Shown here: piece after piece, positions 1 to 7,582 of the stretch
Layout of the letters: every line of letters starts with the position of its first letter
How positions within the stretch are numbered: position 1 is the stretch's first letter
Assembly: GCA_039908095.1 (NCBI GenBank)
Contig: JAMOBJ010000034.1
Location: 1 to 35,678 of the forward strand
Length of the DNA stretch: 35,678 nucleotides
Source: Nitrospirae bacterium YQR-1
Lineage (GTDB): Bacteria; Nitrospirota; Thermodesulfovibrionia; Thermodesulfovibrionales; Magnetobacteriaceae
Reading direction: 5' to 3'
Program-made: the position numbers and the translations under genes
Notes under the pieces: model-generated
Seen by the model: the letters and a program-made list of their open reading frames with translations, nothing else
Database searches by the model: none
What the model was told of the DNA's origin: nothing

Positions 1-153
1 CCTCTGAAGGCGGCACAAGAGATAAGGAAAATAATAAATTATAAGGGACTGTGTGGGACCTATAATTTCAACGACTCCGGCTTAATTGAAAATAAAGAAA
101 TATATCTTTTAAAAATAATAGACAGAAAAAATGAGTATATAAAAAATTTTTGA
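1..153 (+). CDS. C-terminal end of ABC transporter periplasmic substrate-binding protein (partial)
   Basis: Frame 1 is open from the window edge to a TGA at 151-153 and encodes 50 residues. The pattern A-x-EIRK near the start, then GLCGTYNF, DSGL and YLLKIIDRKNEYI, matches the last segment of type-1 periplasmic binding proteins of the Leu/Ile/Val family, which typically end with G-x-x-GtytFd, then G, then y-l-kv-dGkf. In that family the protein binds an amino acid or similar small ligand outside the cytoplasmic membrane and delivers it to an ABC importer. Only the tail is visible, so the ligand cannot be judged. It is on the same strand as the RiPP cluster but is separated from it by about 240 bp and a separate promoter, so it is probably not part of that operon. 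Confidence 0.6.
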   Translation, partial: PLKAAQEIRKIINYKGLCGTYNFNDSGLIENKEIYLLKIIDRKNEYIKNF

Positions 154-260
154 GCGACCCCGATAATACTGATTTTCGAATAAAAACTCTTAGGCAATTT
201 GGCACTGATGAAAATGAGAACGAGGCGCTTATAAACGTTTTGGATTATAATGTTTTTTAA
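150..260 (+). other. Short TTG-initiated ORF overlapping the upstream stop; doubtful
   Basis: A 36-codon frame starts with TTG at 150, overlaps the preceding TGA, and ends with TAA at 258-260. It encodes a mostly polar peptide (SDPDNTDF, then QFGTDENENE). No Shine-Dalgarno sequence is visible. It could be a coupled small gene, a remnant of a truncated downstream gene, or chance. I do not recognise it. The remaining 261-294 holds nothing I can identify. Confidence 0.15.
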
Positions 261-294
261 AAAATATGAGGACCATCATATCTGAAAAAAATAC

Positions 295-323
295 TTGACC
301 TTTGCATACGCTTATCATATAAT
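295..323 (+). promoter_or_regulatory. Sigma70-type promoter of the RiPP cluster
   Basis: TTGACC (295-300) and a perfect TATAAT (318-323) are separated by exactly 17 bp. A start near 330 would give a leader of about 60 nt ending in the AAGGAGGG ribosome-binding site at 379-386 of precursor A. It is the best promoter match in the first 7 kb and implies strong, possibly constitutive transcription. No operator is evident. Confidence 0.75.
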
Positions 324-390
324 AGTTTCCTGGTGTGAAGTCGGCTGTGCCGGTATTTGAGCTTAGTGAAACTAAAAAAAGGAGGGTTGA

Positions 391-654
391 GTGTCGGTAG
401 AAAGTGCAAAGGAATTTATTGAAAAACTCAGTAGTGATATGGTATTTCGTAATAAGGTAGAAGCTGTTAAAGATAAAAGTGCACGTGCAAAAATGGTTAA
501 AGATGCCGGTTTTGATTTTACAATGGCAGAGCTTAAGCAAGTTGTGCCTGATACTTACCATAGTTCTTTTAGCGGTGAATTAAGCGAAAATGACCTTGAA
601 AAAATAGCCGGAGGTATGTCGGCTGAAACGGCTGCCGCAATCGCAGGCGCATAG
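391..654 (+). CDS. Nif11-like leader RiPP precursor A
   Basis: This 87-residue protein starts with GTG at 391, set by GGAGGG at 381-386. Residues 1-75 form a Nif11-type leader: the amphipathic MSVESAKEFIEKL helix, FRNKVEAVKD, AGFDF, and the terminal LSENDLEKIAGG. The double glycine at 74-75 is the expected cleavage point of a C39-type peptidase. The core is then residues 76-87, MSAETAAAIAGA, which is short, Ala/Gly-rich and lacks Cys. Nif11 leaders are known substrates guides for RiPP enzymes. The adjacent YcaO/TfuA genes imply backbone modification, most likely thioamidation, which does not need Cys or Ser. It is first in the operon, directly behind a strong promoter. The assignment as a precursor is firm; the modification is inferred. 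Confidence 0.88.
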   Translation: MSVESAKEFIEKLSSDMVFRNKVEAVKDKSARAKMVKDAGFDFTMAELKQVVPDTYHSSFSGELSENDLEKIAGGMSAETAAAIAGA

Positions 655-798
655 TGTTTGCGATTGTTACAGAGATCAAAACAATATTGTGTTATCTAAT
701 AAGTAGTTCATATGTAATCAGATGTTTAGTGTTTTAATCAGACATAGTTTGCTGTCATAATTATTATATATTTGGTGAGGTTGTTAAAAAGGAAATAC

Positions 799-2055
799 GT
801 GTCCTCGTTAAATAGTAGTTCAATAAACTATCGTGGTGTTTTATACAGCCTGCCGAAAGAACATAAGAATGGTTTCTATCGGTCATTTTCCCCCGAGGAA
901 ACACTTAAACGTATAAATCCATACTTTAAGGCTATAGGACTCACACGTCTTTCCGATATTACCGGTTTGGACAGAATAGGCATACCGGTGATTGCTTCCT
1001 TTAGACCAAATGCCAAGACAATAACAACATCAGCGGGCAAAGGTATTACGACAGAGGCAGCTATGGCGTCGGCGGCGATGGAGAGTATTGAAATTTTTCA
1101 TGCTGAAAACATAAATATTCCGATAATTACATCTTCATATAAAAAGTTGAAAGACAGGTATAATGCTATAGAGATTAATGGACTTGCCCTCACAAAAAAT
1201 TCAATATTTAATATAAATAAACCCGAGAAATGGATACTGGGCTGGGATATTGTCAATGAGTGTGAGGTGGCGGTACCGTTGCTTCAGGTTTCACTGGACT
1301 ATGCATATGGACTTAGCGGCCTGACAATATCCTTTCAAATGGGTTCAAACGGCCTTGCCTCCGGGAATCATTTTTTAGAGGCGCTCTGCAGCGCATTATT
1401 TGAGATAATAGAGCGAGACGCTATTGCATGTATATCGGCGGCAAACACTAAAAGCAACTACCCCTTAAAAATAATTGACCCCAAAAGTATAGGTTTTGAC
1501 AGCGTTAGAAAATTAATCGGGCGCTTTGAATCTGCGCATATCAGGCCTGTTATATTCGATTATACCGTGGATACAGATGTTCCGGTATTTGTAACTTATA
1601 TATATGATTTGAAATTCAGGCATATGGGAGTGTACAAAGGTGCCGGTGCTCACCTGGACCCTGAAATCGCCCTGCTTAGGTCTCTTACAGAGGCGGCCCA
1701 ATCACGACTACTTGTAATTGCCGGCTCAAGGGATGAAATATTTAGACATATTTTTTCAGCAATAAAAACTTATGACAATAGCGCAAATATTCGTTTTTTC
1801 AAAAATCCCTGCCAAACAATGAGCACTTTAGATAAAAGCAATGAATCAACCGATACGATTGAAGGCGACATACAATTATGTATAAAAAACCTGAAGCTTG
1901 CTGGGCTTAACCGGATTATCGTATTTGACATAACCAGGCCGGACATGGAAATATCCGTTGTTAGAGTCGTTGTGCCCGGTGCGGAGGGATATATGTTCAG
2001 ACACTATACACCTGGTTACAGGGCGATGAATTTTGCCTGTAAGGAGGGAGTATAA
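799..2055 (+). CDS. YcaO-domain protein 1 (RiPP cyclodehydratase/thioamidation family)
   Basis: YcaO proteins use ATP to activate a peptide backbone amide, giving azolines or, with TfuA, thioamides. Seen here are GLTRLSDITGLDRIGIP near the N-terminus, an ATP-site block SAAMESIEIF, a second block SNGLASGN...EIIERDA, and TEAAQSRL (ExxQ). There is no proline-rich azoline-type C-terminus. The GTG at 799 is chosen because AAGGA lies 5 nt upstream; the frame is open back to a TTG at 772 without a ribosome-binding site. In the first ATP block the usual SxxxExxER reads SxxxExxEI, so the arginine is replaced by isoleucine, unlike in the paralogue at 3440. Its stop overlaps the TfuA start by 1 bp. It may be a catalytic or a partly degenerate partner. 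The 655-798 gap shows nothing clear. Confidence 0.88.
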   Translation: MSSLNSSSINYRGVLYSLPKEHKNGFYRSFSPEETLKRINPYFKAIGLTRLSDITGLDRIGIPVIASFRPNAKTITTSAGKGITTEAAMASAAMESIEIFHAENINIPIITSSYKKLKDRYNAIEINGLALTKNSIFNINKPEKWILGWDIVNECEVAVPLLQVSLDYAYGLSGLTISFQMGSNGLASGNHFLEALCSALFEIIERDAIACISAANTKSNYPLKIIDPKSIGFDSVRKLIGRFESAHIRPVIFDYTVDTDVPVFVTYIYDLKFRHMGVYKGAGAHLDPEIALLRSLTEAAQSRLLVIAGSRDEIFRHIFSAIKTYDNSANIRFFKNPCQTMSTLDKSNESTDTIEGDIQLCIKNLKLAGLNRIIVFDITRPDMEISVVRVVVPGAEGYMFRHYTPGYRAMNFACKEGV

Positions 2056-3443
2056 TGAAATCCGTTATTTTCCTGGGACCTACAATGCCGATTGAGGAGG
2101 CAATGAGTATTTTGGATACAATATACCTGCCTCCTGTTGAACAGGCTACACTTCTTAGTGCCGTAACAACTTACAAGCCTGATGTAATCGGCATTATTGA
2201 CGGTTTATTTGGACAGACTTTATCTGTATGGCATAAGGAAATACTGTATGCGCTTCAACAGGGCATAATGGTATATGGTGCAAGCAGCATGGGGGCGTTG
2301 CGAGCCGCGGAAACCAGTGAGTTCGGCATGATTGGAGTCGGTGAAATCTATGAAATGTACGCAAGCGGGCAGATAAACGACGACGATGAGGTAGCCGTAA
2401 TTCATTCATCGAAAACGGACGGATACCGCTGCCTTTCCGAGCCTATGGTTAACATAAGAAGAACGTTTCACTATGCAATGACTCAGGGTATTATAGATAA
2501 TGATTCACATTCAAAACTAATATATATTGCAAAAAAACTATATTATCCAGAACGTGTTTTTCAAAACATTTTTACCATTGCCCTTGAAAATGGAATTTCT
2601 AAAAAAACAATCGATAGATTGAGGTTATTTGTTAAGACCGACTATATTGATTTAAAGAAAAAGGATGCGGTCAAACTTCTAAAAACTATAAGAGATATAC
2701 CGGAGGGAAAGACCACCACTATAAGTGACAAACACTTTACAATGGTAAATTCACATCTGTTTAAGGCGCTATATAACAGAGACAGAACCGTCCAATACGA
2801 TGGAATAGACATCCACCAGGATAACTTTGCCTCCTATGTGGCCTTACATATGCCGGAGTTTAACGATTTCAACTTCAACGCAATAAACAGAGCACTTGTT
2901 GTTTTTATGGCGGATTATTTTGAAATAACAGTACCGGTTGAGGATATTGAAAAGGAAAAAGAACGTTTCATTCAGAAAATAGGTGTTAAAAACGATGATG
3001 AACTAGCCAAATGGATAACAGATAACCACTTAACGCCGGAGGAGTTTAACACCCTTATGAATGACCATGCCAGATGTAGAAGAATGCACAAATGGTTTAT
3101 GACAAGACAGTATCTGGTAAAAAATGTAAAAGTAGTCCTAGACGAACTTCGTCTGCAAAACACATACAGGCAATGGCTCAAAGGTGCCGCTAATCAGGAA
3201 CAAATCATACAAAACCATTATCCCGATTTCAAAGAAACAGAACATAAGGGACAGAACATAAAGGAACTTATTGTTGACCATATGAAAAAAACCGGTTGGA
3301 GGAGCGAGATAAGCGCAATGGAATGGGTCGAGGAAGCTGGTTTTGCCGACTTAGGCCATTTGCATCTGGAATTACTGAGAGCTAAACTTCAGAGGAACCA
3401 CATTGACGGACTTATCGGTTCTTTTTTGAACAACATGGAATGA
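2055..3443 (+). CDS. TfuA-like protein, thioamidation partner of YcaO
   Basis: The protein has 462 residues. The N-terminal region of about 200 residues carries the TfuA core: VIFLGPTM, DVIGIIDGLF, then a GASSMGALRAAE block followed by FGMIGVGEIYEMY and DDDEVAVIH. TfuA proteins accompany YcaO enzymes in thioamide formation, where they are thought to supply or channel sulfide. The C-terminal region of about 250 residues is largely helical and charged (an AKWITDNHLTPEEF-like stretch), of a kind that follows the core in longer TfuA-like proteins; its function is not evident to me. GGAGGGAG at 2043-2050 precedes the ATG, which overlaps the YcaO-1 stop (TAATG), and its own stop overlaps the YcaO-2 start (ATGA). 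The three are therefore translationally coupled. Confidence 0.88.
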   Translation: MKSVIFLGPTMPIEEAMSILDTIYLPPVEQATLLSAVTTYKPDVIGIIDGLFGQTLSVWHKEILYALQQGIMVYGASSMGALRAAETSEFGMIGVGEIYEMYASGQINDDDEVAVIHSSKTDGYRCLSEPMVNIRRTFHYAMTQGIIDNDSHSKLIYIAKKLYYPERVFQNIFTIALENGISKKTIDRLRLFVKTDYIDLKKKDAVKLLKTIRDIPEGKTTTISDKHFTMVNSHLFKALYNRDRTVQYDGIDIHQDNFASYVALHMPEFNDFNFNAINRALVVFMADYFEITVPVEDIEKEKERFIQKIGVKNDDELAKWITDNHLTPEEFNTLMNDHARCRRMHKWFMTRQYLVKNVKVVLDELRLQNTYRQWLKGAANQEQIIQNHYPDFKETEHKGQNIKELIVDHMKKTGWRSEISAMEWVEEAGFADLGHLHLELLRAKLQRNHIDGLIGSFLNNME

Positions 3444-4702
3444 ACAACATGACTGCATTTATAGATTATTACGGAAAGCATCACAGAGAGCGGAAAAACT
3501 ACTGGTATAGCACTCAAAGGTCGGTAAGTCCAAATGAAACCTATAATACTATAAAACCTTATTTTAGAAAGATCGGCCTGACACGCCTTGCAAATATTAC
3601 AGGGCTTGACCGTATTGGAATTCACACGGTGCTTGCGATACGGCCAAATAGCTATTATTTGTCGGTGGATGCAGGCAAGGGGTTTACTTTGGAGGCGGCT
3701 GAGGTTTCGGCGGCAATGGAGTGCATCGAACGCTATACGGCAGAGCAGGCAAACCTGCGTGAGATAAATCTGTCATACAAAGAGATAAGCACTTTGTATG
3801 ATGTTATACCGATAGAGAATCTCCCTTTCATAGATAGTGCGATGTTTAGTCAACACAGGTTGGAAAGCTGGACAATCGGCTATGACATTATTAATAAACG
3901 AGAGGTGGCGGTACCTTACGTAACGGTAAGTATGCGTGGACCTCATTCCAGAAAAGGTGACCTTTATACCTTTGTGTTTGGTTCAAACGGGCTTGCCTCC
4001 GGCAATACCTTTTTAGAGGCGGTTTATATGGGTCTTTTGGAGACAATAGAACGTGATGCAGTAACAAACCACAGTGTTGCCAGAGCCCATATCAAATATA
4101 CTCCCGCCAAAGTGGATGTAGATACGATAAGATTTCCTTTAGTTGTAAACCTTCTTGAGAGAATAAAAGAGGCGCGGGTCTATGTTGTTATTTATGACTG
4201 TTCCGTAGATACTTCTATTCCGGTTTACATGGCATATGTTTATGACCATAACAGAAATGTGGGATTATTCAAAGGCTATGGAGCACATTTAGACCCTGAG
4301 ATAGCCCTGATAAGGGCAATAACGGAGGCTGTTCAAGGCAGGCTTGTTTATATATCCGGCTCAAGAGACGATGTTTTCAGAAACAATCTGACAGGTTTGA
4401 AACTGGCTGACAACGAACAACAAAAACAACAGCTTGACTCTGTCCCTCCGACTACTGACCTGTCGGAGATTAAGTCGGAAGCTACAAACACCTTTGAGGA
4501 GGATATCATAATTTGCCTTAACAGGTTAAAAAGTATAGGGCTTGAGCAGGTCATAGTGTTTGATATTACTCCGGAGGGGTATGAAGTGAATATTGTCAGA
4601 GTAGTGGTGCCGGGACTTGAGGGTTATATATATAAATATTACCGTCCTGGAAGAAGAGCTGTAAGTTTTACACAATCCCTTAAGACTGCCGAGCTGAGAT
4701 AA
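3440..4702 (+). CDS. YcaO-domain protein 2 (RiPP cyclodehydratase/thioamidation family)
   Basis: This 420-residue paralogue of YcaO-1 shares the GLTRL-x-NITGLDRIGI motif, the SNGLASGN block, GAHLDPEIAL-x-RA-x-TEA and a matching C-terminus (RVVVPGLEGY, then Y-x-PGRRA). Its first ATP-site block is canonical: SAAMECIERY, with S90, E94, E97 and R98 filling SxxxExxER. The second block ends in ETIERDA and the ExxQ is TEAVQGRL. Two YcaO proteins flanking one TfuA suggest a complex or division of labour, with this copy the likelier ATPase. The start is set by the ATGA overlap with TfuA; a second ATG at 3449 is also possible. No separate ribosome-binding site is obvious, which fits coupling. Confidence 0.88.
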   Translation: MNNMTAFIDYYGKHHRERKNYWYSTQRSVSPNETYNTIKPYFRKIGLTRLANITGLDRIGIHTVLAIRPNSYYLSVDAGKGFTLEAAEVSAAMECIERYTAEQANLREINLSYKEISTLYDVIPIENLPFIDSAMFSQHRLESWTIGYDIINKREVAVPYVTVSMRGPHSRKGDLYTFVFGSNGLASGNTFLEAVYMGLLETIERDAVTNHSVARAHIKYTPAKVDVDTIRFPLVVNLLERIKEARVYVVIYDCSVDTSIPVYMAYVYDHNRNVGLFKGYGAHLDPEIALIRAITEAVQGRLVYISGSRDDVFRNNLTGLKLADNEQQKQQLDSVPPTTDLSEIKSEATNTFEEDIIICLNRLKSIGLEQVIVFDITPEGYEVNIVRVVVPGLEGYIYKYYRPGRRAVSFTQSLKTAELR

Positions 4703-4706
4703 CGAC

Positions 4707-4895
4707 ATGACTTTTAAGTCAAATGAAATAACCGTATTAAGGCTGAACACAGAGACTGAGCTTATTGTTGCCTCTTTTTTCAGTAAAGATTACATTGATA
4801 ATCTCTGGCATAATATAAAAATACATAAAGTGCCGCTAAGCACTGGAGCGACAAAACATAAAAACAATTATGTCTTTATCGTAGGATGTCTATAG
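4707..4895 (+). CDS. Small hypothetical protein (62 aa) in the RiPP operon
   Basis: An ATG 4 nt after the YcaO-2 stop opens a 62-residue frame beginning MTFKSNEITVLRLNTETE and ending YVFIVGCL. I do not recognise it. It has no Nif11 leader, double glycine, signal peptide or clear membrane helix, though the last residues are hydrophobic with a single Cys. The ribosome-binding site is weak, so translation would depend on coupling to YcaO-2. Its place between the modifying enzymes and precursor B makes a small accessory role possible. It could equally be the remnant of a longer gene. Confidence 0.4.
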   Translation: MTFKSNEITVLRLNTETELIVASFFSKDYIDNLWHNIKIHKVPLSTGATKHKNNYVFIVGCL

Positions 4896-4946
4896 CAGTG
4901 ATTATTTATGTCCGGTTATGACTATGCAAAATAAAATAACTTTAAC

Positions 4947-5288
4947 AAAAGGAGGGTTAAATGTCACTTGAAAGCGCTGAAGAATTCATGAAAAAACTCA
5001 ATAGTGATTTGGAATTCCGTAACAAGGTGGAAGCTGTTAAAGATGAAAATGTGCGTAACAAAATAATTAAAGAAGCCGGATTTAATTTCAAAGTGGAAGA
5101 GCTTAAACAAGTTATTCATAGATGCAGCGAATTAAGTGAGAAAGACCTTGAAAATGTAGCCGGTGGTTGTTATTCCCCTACCCCTTTTGATTCCAATTCA
5201 GATGGTTATCAACCATATGGAGCTACGTTACACCATAATCAAGGTGGGAAATAGTGTGTAGATTGACTATTTGAACACTCATGATTAA
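4947..5288 (+). repeat. Duplicated precursor-gene segment, copy B
   Basis: This segment runs from the A-rich ribosome-binding site through precursor B and 34 bp of 3' flank. It matches 11807-12148. The coding parts differ at 8 of 294 positions by my reading, and the 3' flanks are identical up to 5288/12148, where they diverge sharply. Confidence 0.85.
4961..5254 (+). CDS. Nif11-like leader RiPP precursor B
   Basis: This 97-residue protein starts with ATG behind GGAGGGTTAA. Leader residues 1-69 closely follow precursor A (MSLESAEEFMKKL, FRNKVEAVKD, AGFNF, LSEKDLENVAGG), with the double glycine at 68-69. The predicted 28-residue core (70-97) begins CYSPTPFDSN and ends HHNQGGK. It has one Cys, several Ser and Thr, four Gly and three Pro, and has no visible similarity to core A. 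The same enzymes probably process both through the shared leader. Core glycines and the Cys are candidate modification sites, but which residue is altered cannot be read from sequence. Precursor C at 11821 is a near copy. Confidence 0.88.
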   Translation: MSLESAEEFMKKLNSDLEFRNKVEAVKDENVRNKIIKEAGFNFKVEELKQVIHRCSELSEKDLENVAGGCYSPTPFDSNSDGYQPYGATLHHNQGGK

Positions 5289-5294
5289 GGAGGT

Positions 5295-6980
5295 ATGAAC
5301 TTGATAAAAAAGCAATTTAATTCTTTAAATGACATGCACTTGTCAGGATTTCTAATTGTAATCATAGCTTCTTTTTTATGTATTACAATAAATCAGGTAA
5401 ACGCAGCTAGTTGCACAACAAGCAACATCATAACCACAAAAGGCTCGGTATGTGGAACATCTAACGCTAACAGCACCACTGCTTATGCTTATCTGGGAAT
5501 ACCATACGCCGAATCAACCACCGGCACTAACAGATGGGTTGCTCCGGTGGAAAAACAGGCGTGGAGTGGTGTTTACGAGGCGACAGCCTTCGGAGCGTCC
5601 TGTCCTCAACCTACAACTAAACTAACAACAAGTGAGGATTGTCTTTCACTAAACGTATGGACGCCGGTGGGGCCGGGTTCAAGCTTGTCACTGCCTGTAA
5701 TGGTATTCATATATGGCGGTGCTTTCATATCCGGAGCTTCATCGCTGCCGGTTTACAACGGAGCGTATTTGGCTTCAAAACAAAACATAGTAATAGTAAC
5801 TATAAACTATCGTGTCGGGGCTTTTGGATTCCTCAATTATGGATCTACGCTCAATGGTAACTTTGGGATTTTAGATCAGCAGGCTGCACTTAAATGGGTA
5901 CAAGACAACATTGCACAATTTGGGGGTGATCCAAATCAGGTAACTATTTTCGGTGAAAGCGCAGGTGCCATGTCAGTAGGAATCCACCTGACGGCGGCGC
6001 CCGACAGCTCGTCCCTTTTCAGGGCTGGCATCATGGAGAGTAATCCTTTTGGCATACCGTATAAATCTCCGACACAAGCCAAGGCCTTTGGTAAAAATCT
6101 GGCCAAACAGCTTGGCTGTGACAACACCACCGAGGATTCGACTATTTCTTGTATGAGATCGGCTACAACTTCACAAGTTCTGACTGCCTCTCTATCTACG
6201 GCTACGTTGGTAAAACCGATAATCAGCAATGGTCTGATTGATATTCTTCCGTGGGCGCCCGTTATCGATGGAACTGTGATTGAACAGGAACCTATTGTCG
6301 CAATTGAGCAGGGAAATCTTACTAAGACGGTAATCATGGGAGTCAACAAGGATGAGGGTATTTTGTTTTCAGTGATGATGATGAACCTCTTGAAAAATAA
6401 GCTTGGCCAGGACAATATGACTTGTTTGGAGTATAAAGTGTTTGTTGAAGACATGTTTTCTATATCAAACGCTGCGAATATATTAAAACAGTCAAGGTAT
6501 GGATGCAGCTCCGGCAGTATCACAACACAGTTAAGTGATCTGATAAACGATTATATATTTCTCTGTGGAAACCACTATGCTGCAAAGCAGGCAGTCGCAA
6601 ATAATAACAACAACTTATTCGCTTATGGTTTTGAGGTGATTCCCTCGTTTAACCTTGAATCATCGGTATCTGATTGTGCCAGCAAATCATGCCATGGTGC
6701 AGAATTACCGTTTGTGTTCAATTCAGCAACTAACACTGGACATACTTTTACTACAACCGAGCAGAGCATTGCCGATATGATGGGGGCTTATTGGGCTAAT
6801 TTTGCAACAACCAATCCGACTAGCAGCTCATCGCTTCAAACCTGGCCTGCTTTTTCCAACTCCTCAAGTGTTTTCCTGTTTAACACCACAAGCTCCGGCC
6901 CCACACAGAATGTTTCCTACTCTGTTTGTACCGATTTCTGGGATACCATTGGTTATAATCTGGGAGGAACTTCAAATTAG
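5295..6980 (+). CDS. Secreted type-B carboxylesterase/lipase
   Basis: The protein has 561 residues. A signal peptide (hydrophobic 17-32, then VNA-A near 37/38) implies export. The alpha/beta hydrolase features of the type-B carboxylesterase family follow: EDCLSLNVWTP, the oxyanion loop YGGAF (140-144), the nucleophile elbow GESAG with Ser222, the acid NKDEG with Glu354, and the base CHGAE with His467. Several Cys could form disulfides outside the cytoplasm. The family hydrolyses carboxylic esters; the substrate is unknown. AAGGAGG at 5287-5293 lies 1 nt before the ATG at 5295 but 7 nt before an in-frame TTG at 5301, so TTG may be the true start. It lies 40 bp after precursor B and may be cotranscribed, but a role in peptide maturation is only a guess. 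Confidence 0.88.
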   Translation: MNLIKKQFNSLNDMHLSGFLIVIIASFLCITINQVNAASCTTSNIITTKGSVCGTSNANSTTAYAYLGIPYAESTTGTNRWVAPVEKQAWSGVYEATAFGASCPQPTTKLTTSEDCLSLNVWTPVGPGSSLSLPVMVFIYGGAFISGASSLPVYNGAYLASKQNIVIVTINYRVGAFGFLNYGSTLNGNFGILDQQAALKWVQDNIAQFGGDPNQVTIFGESAGAMSVGIHLTAAPDSSSLFRAGIMESNPFGIPYKSPTQAKAFGKNLAKQLGCDNTTEDSTISCMRSATTSQVLTASLSTATLVKPIISNGLIDILPWAPVIDGTVIEQEPIVAIEQGNLTKTVIMGVNKDEGILFSVMMMNLLKNKLGQDNMTCLEYKVFVEDMFSISNAANILKQSRYGCSSGSITTQLSDLINDYIFLCGNHYAAKQAVANNNNNLFAYGFEVIPSFNLESSVSDCASKSCHGAELPFVFNSATNTGHTFTTTEQSIADMMGAYWANFATTNPTSSSSLQTWPAFSNSSSVFLFNTTSSGPTQNVSYSVCTDFWDTIGYNLGGTSN

Positions 6981-7019
6981 TACCAAGTAGCAGTCAAAAG
7001 AGTAACGAGGCGACAAGGG
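6978..7019 (-). repeat. Dispersed repeat, partial copy R1
   Basis: It begins at the carboxylesterase stop codon with TACCAAGTAGCAGTCAAAAG followed by AGTAACGAGGCG. The same sequence occurs in inverted orientation at 12212-12250 and, more diverged, at 24227-24261. Confidence 0.7.
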
Positions 7020-7050
7020 AATCATTTTGCGCATTATTGTAACTCTTCCG

Positions 7051-7080
7051 GATTGCAAACACCGAAGGGCTGTGGCAATC
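7051..7080. repeat. Small REP-like palindrome
   Basis: GATTGC (7051-7056) and GCAATC (7075-7080) flank an 18-nt centre containing ACCGAAGGGCTG. This is the look of the short hairpin repeats that end in GCAATC in many bacterial genomes. No gene is visible in 7020-7199. Confidence 0.4.
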
Positions 7081-7199
7081 GCATCTTTTTGTAAGAAGAG
7101 AGTAAAAAACGGTAAAAAATAAGGGGTAGAGATAGGGCGGAATGTAGTGCCCCAGAAAAAAATAGCTTGATATAGATAATTATATAATATAATAGTGTT

Positions 7200-7412
7200 A
7201 TGTTTATACGGAAGAAAGATAAAGCAAACGGTAAGACAGCAGTTCAGATAGTGGAAACCCATCGTAGTGGCAAAAAAGTCTCGCAGAAAATCTACAGACA
7301 TATAGGTCAGGCGACAAACGAGAAAGAGCTTAATGAGCCTAAGCGATTAGCACAGACAATAATAGAAGAGTTTAAAGAGCAGCGAAAACCGTATACTGAC
7401 CCCATATGGTAG
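7200..7412 (+). pseudogene. IS1634-family transposase, N-terminal fragment
   Basis: The 70-residue frame reads MFIRKKDKANGKTAVQIVE, then SGKKVSQKIYRHIGQA and EKELNEPKRLAQ. This is the characteristic N-terminus of IS1634-like (IS4 superfamily) transposases, which are normally about 450-600 residues. The frame stops at 7410-7412. A reading-frame change would continue PYGSGQVEEVEVKDF and later TGVRYQLVREN, with further stops, so the gene is broken and the catalytic DDE region is absent. It marks the left side of the mobile region. The upstream TATAAT-like AT-rich tract at about 7180-7198 could be its old promoter. Confidence 0.7.
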
Positions 7413-7582
7413 TGGACAAGTTGAAGAGGTAGAGGTTAAAGATTTCTGAGTAACAGGAAGTAACCTTGAAAAGACAGGAGTGAGGTATCAATTGGTCAGA
7501 GAAAATATTGGCACATAAAATTATATAAAAATTTGTTATAGTTAATAGAGAGATTTGCTTACAAGAAGGAGGAAAGTCTTTT

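Noticed and set aside
229..561. 110-codon minus-strand ORF covering the promoter and start of precursor A
   Set aside because: It overlaps a perfect plus-strand promoter and a clear Nif11 precursor; its composition looks like an antisense artefact.
655..798. Riboswitch or extra precursor gene between precursor A and YcaO-1
   Set aside because: I find no stable paired structure, no ribosome-binding site with a leader-like frame, and no double-glycine motif in this AT-rich gap.
5936..6523. 195-codon minus-strand ORF inside the carboxylesterase gene
   Set aside because: It is antisense to a gene with a complete catalytic triad and signal peptide; no start signal and no recognisable motif.
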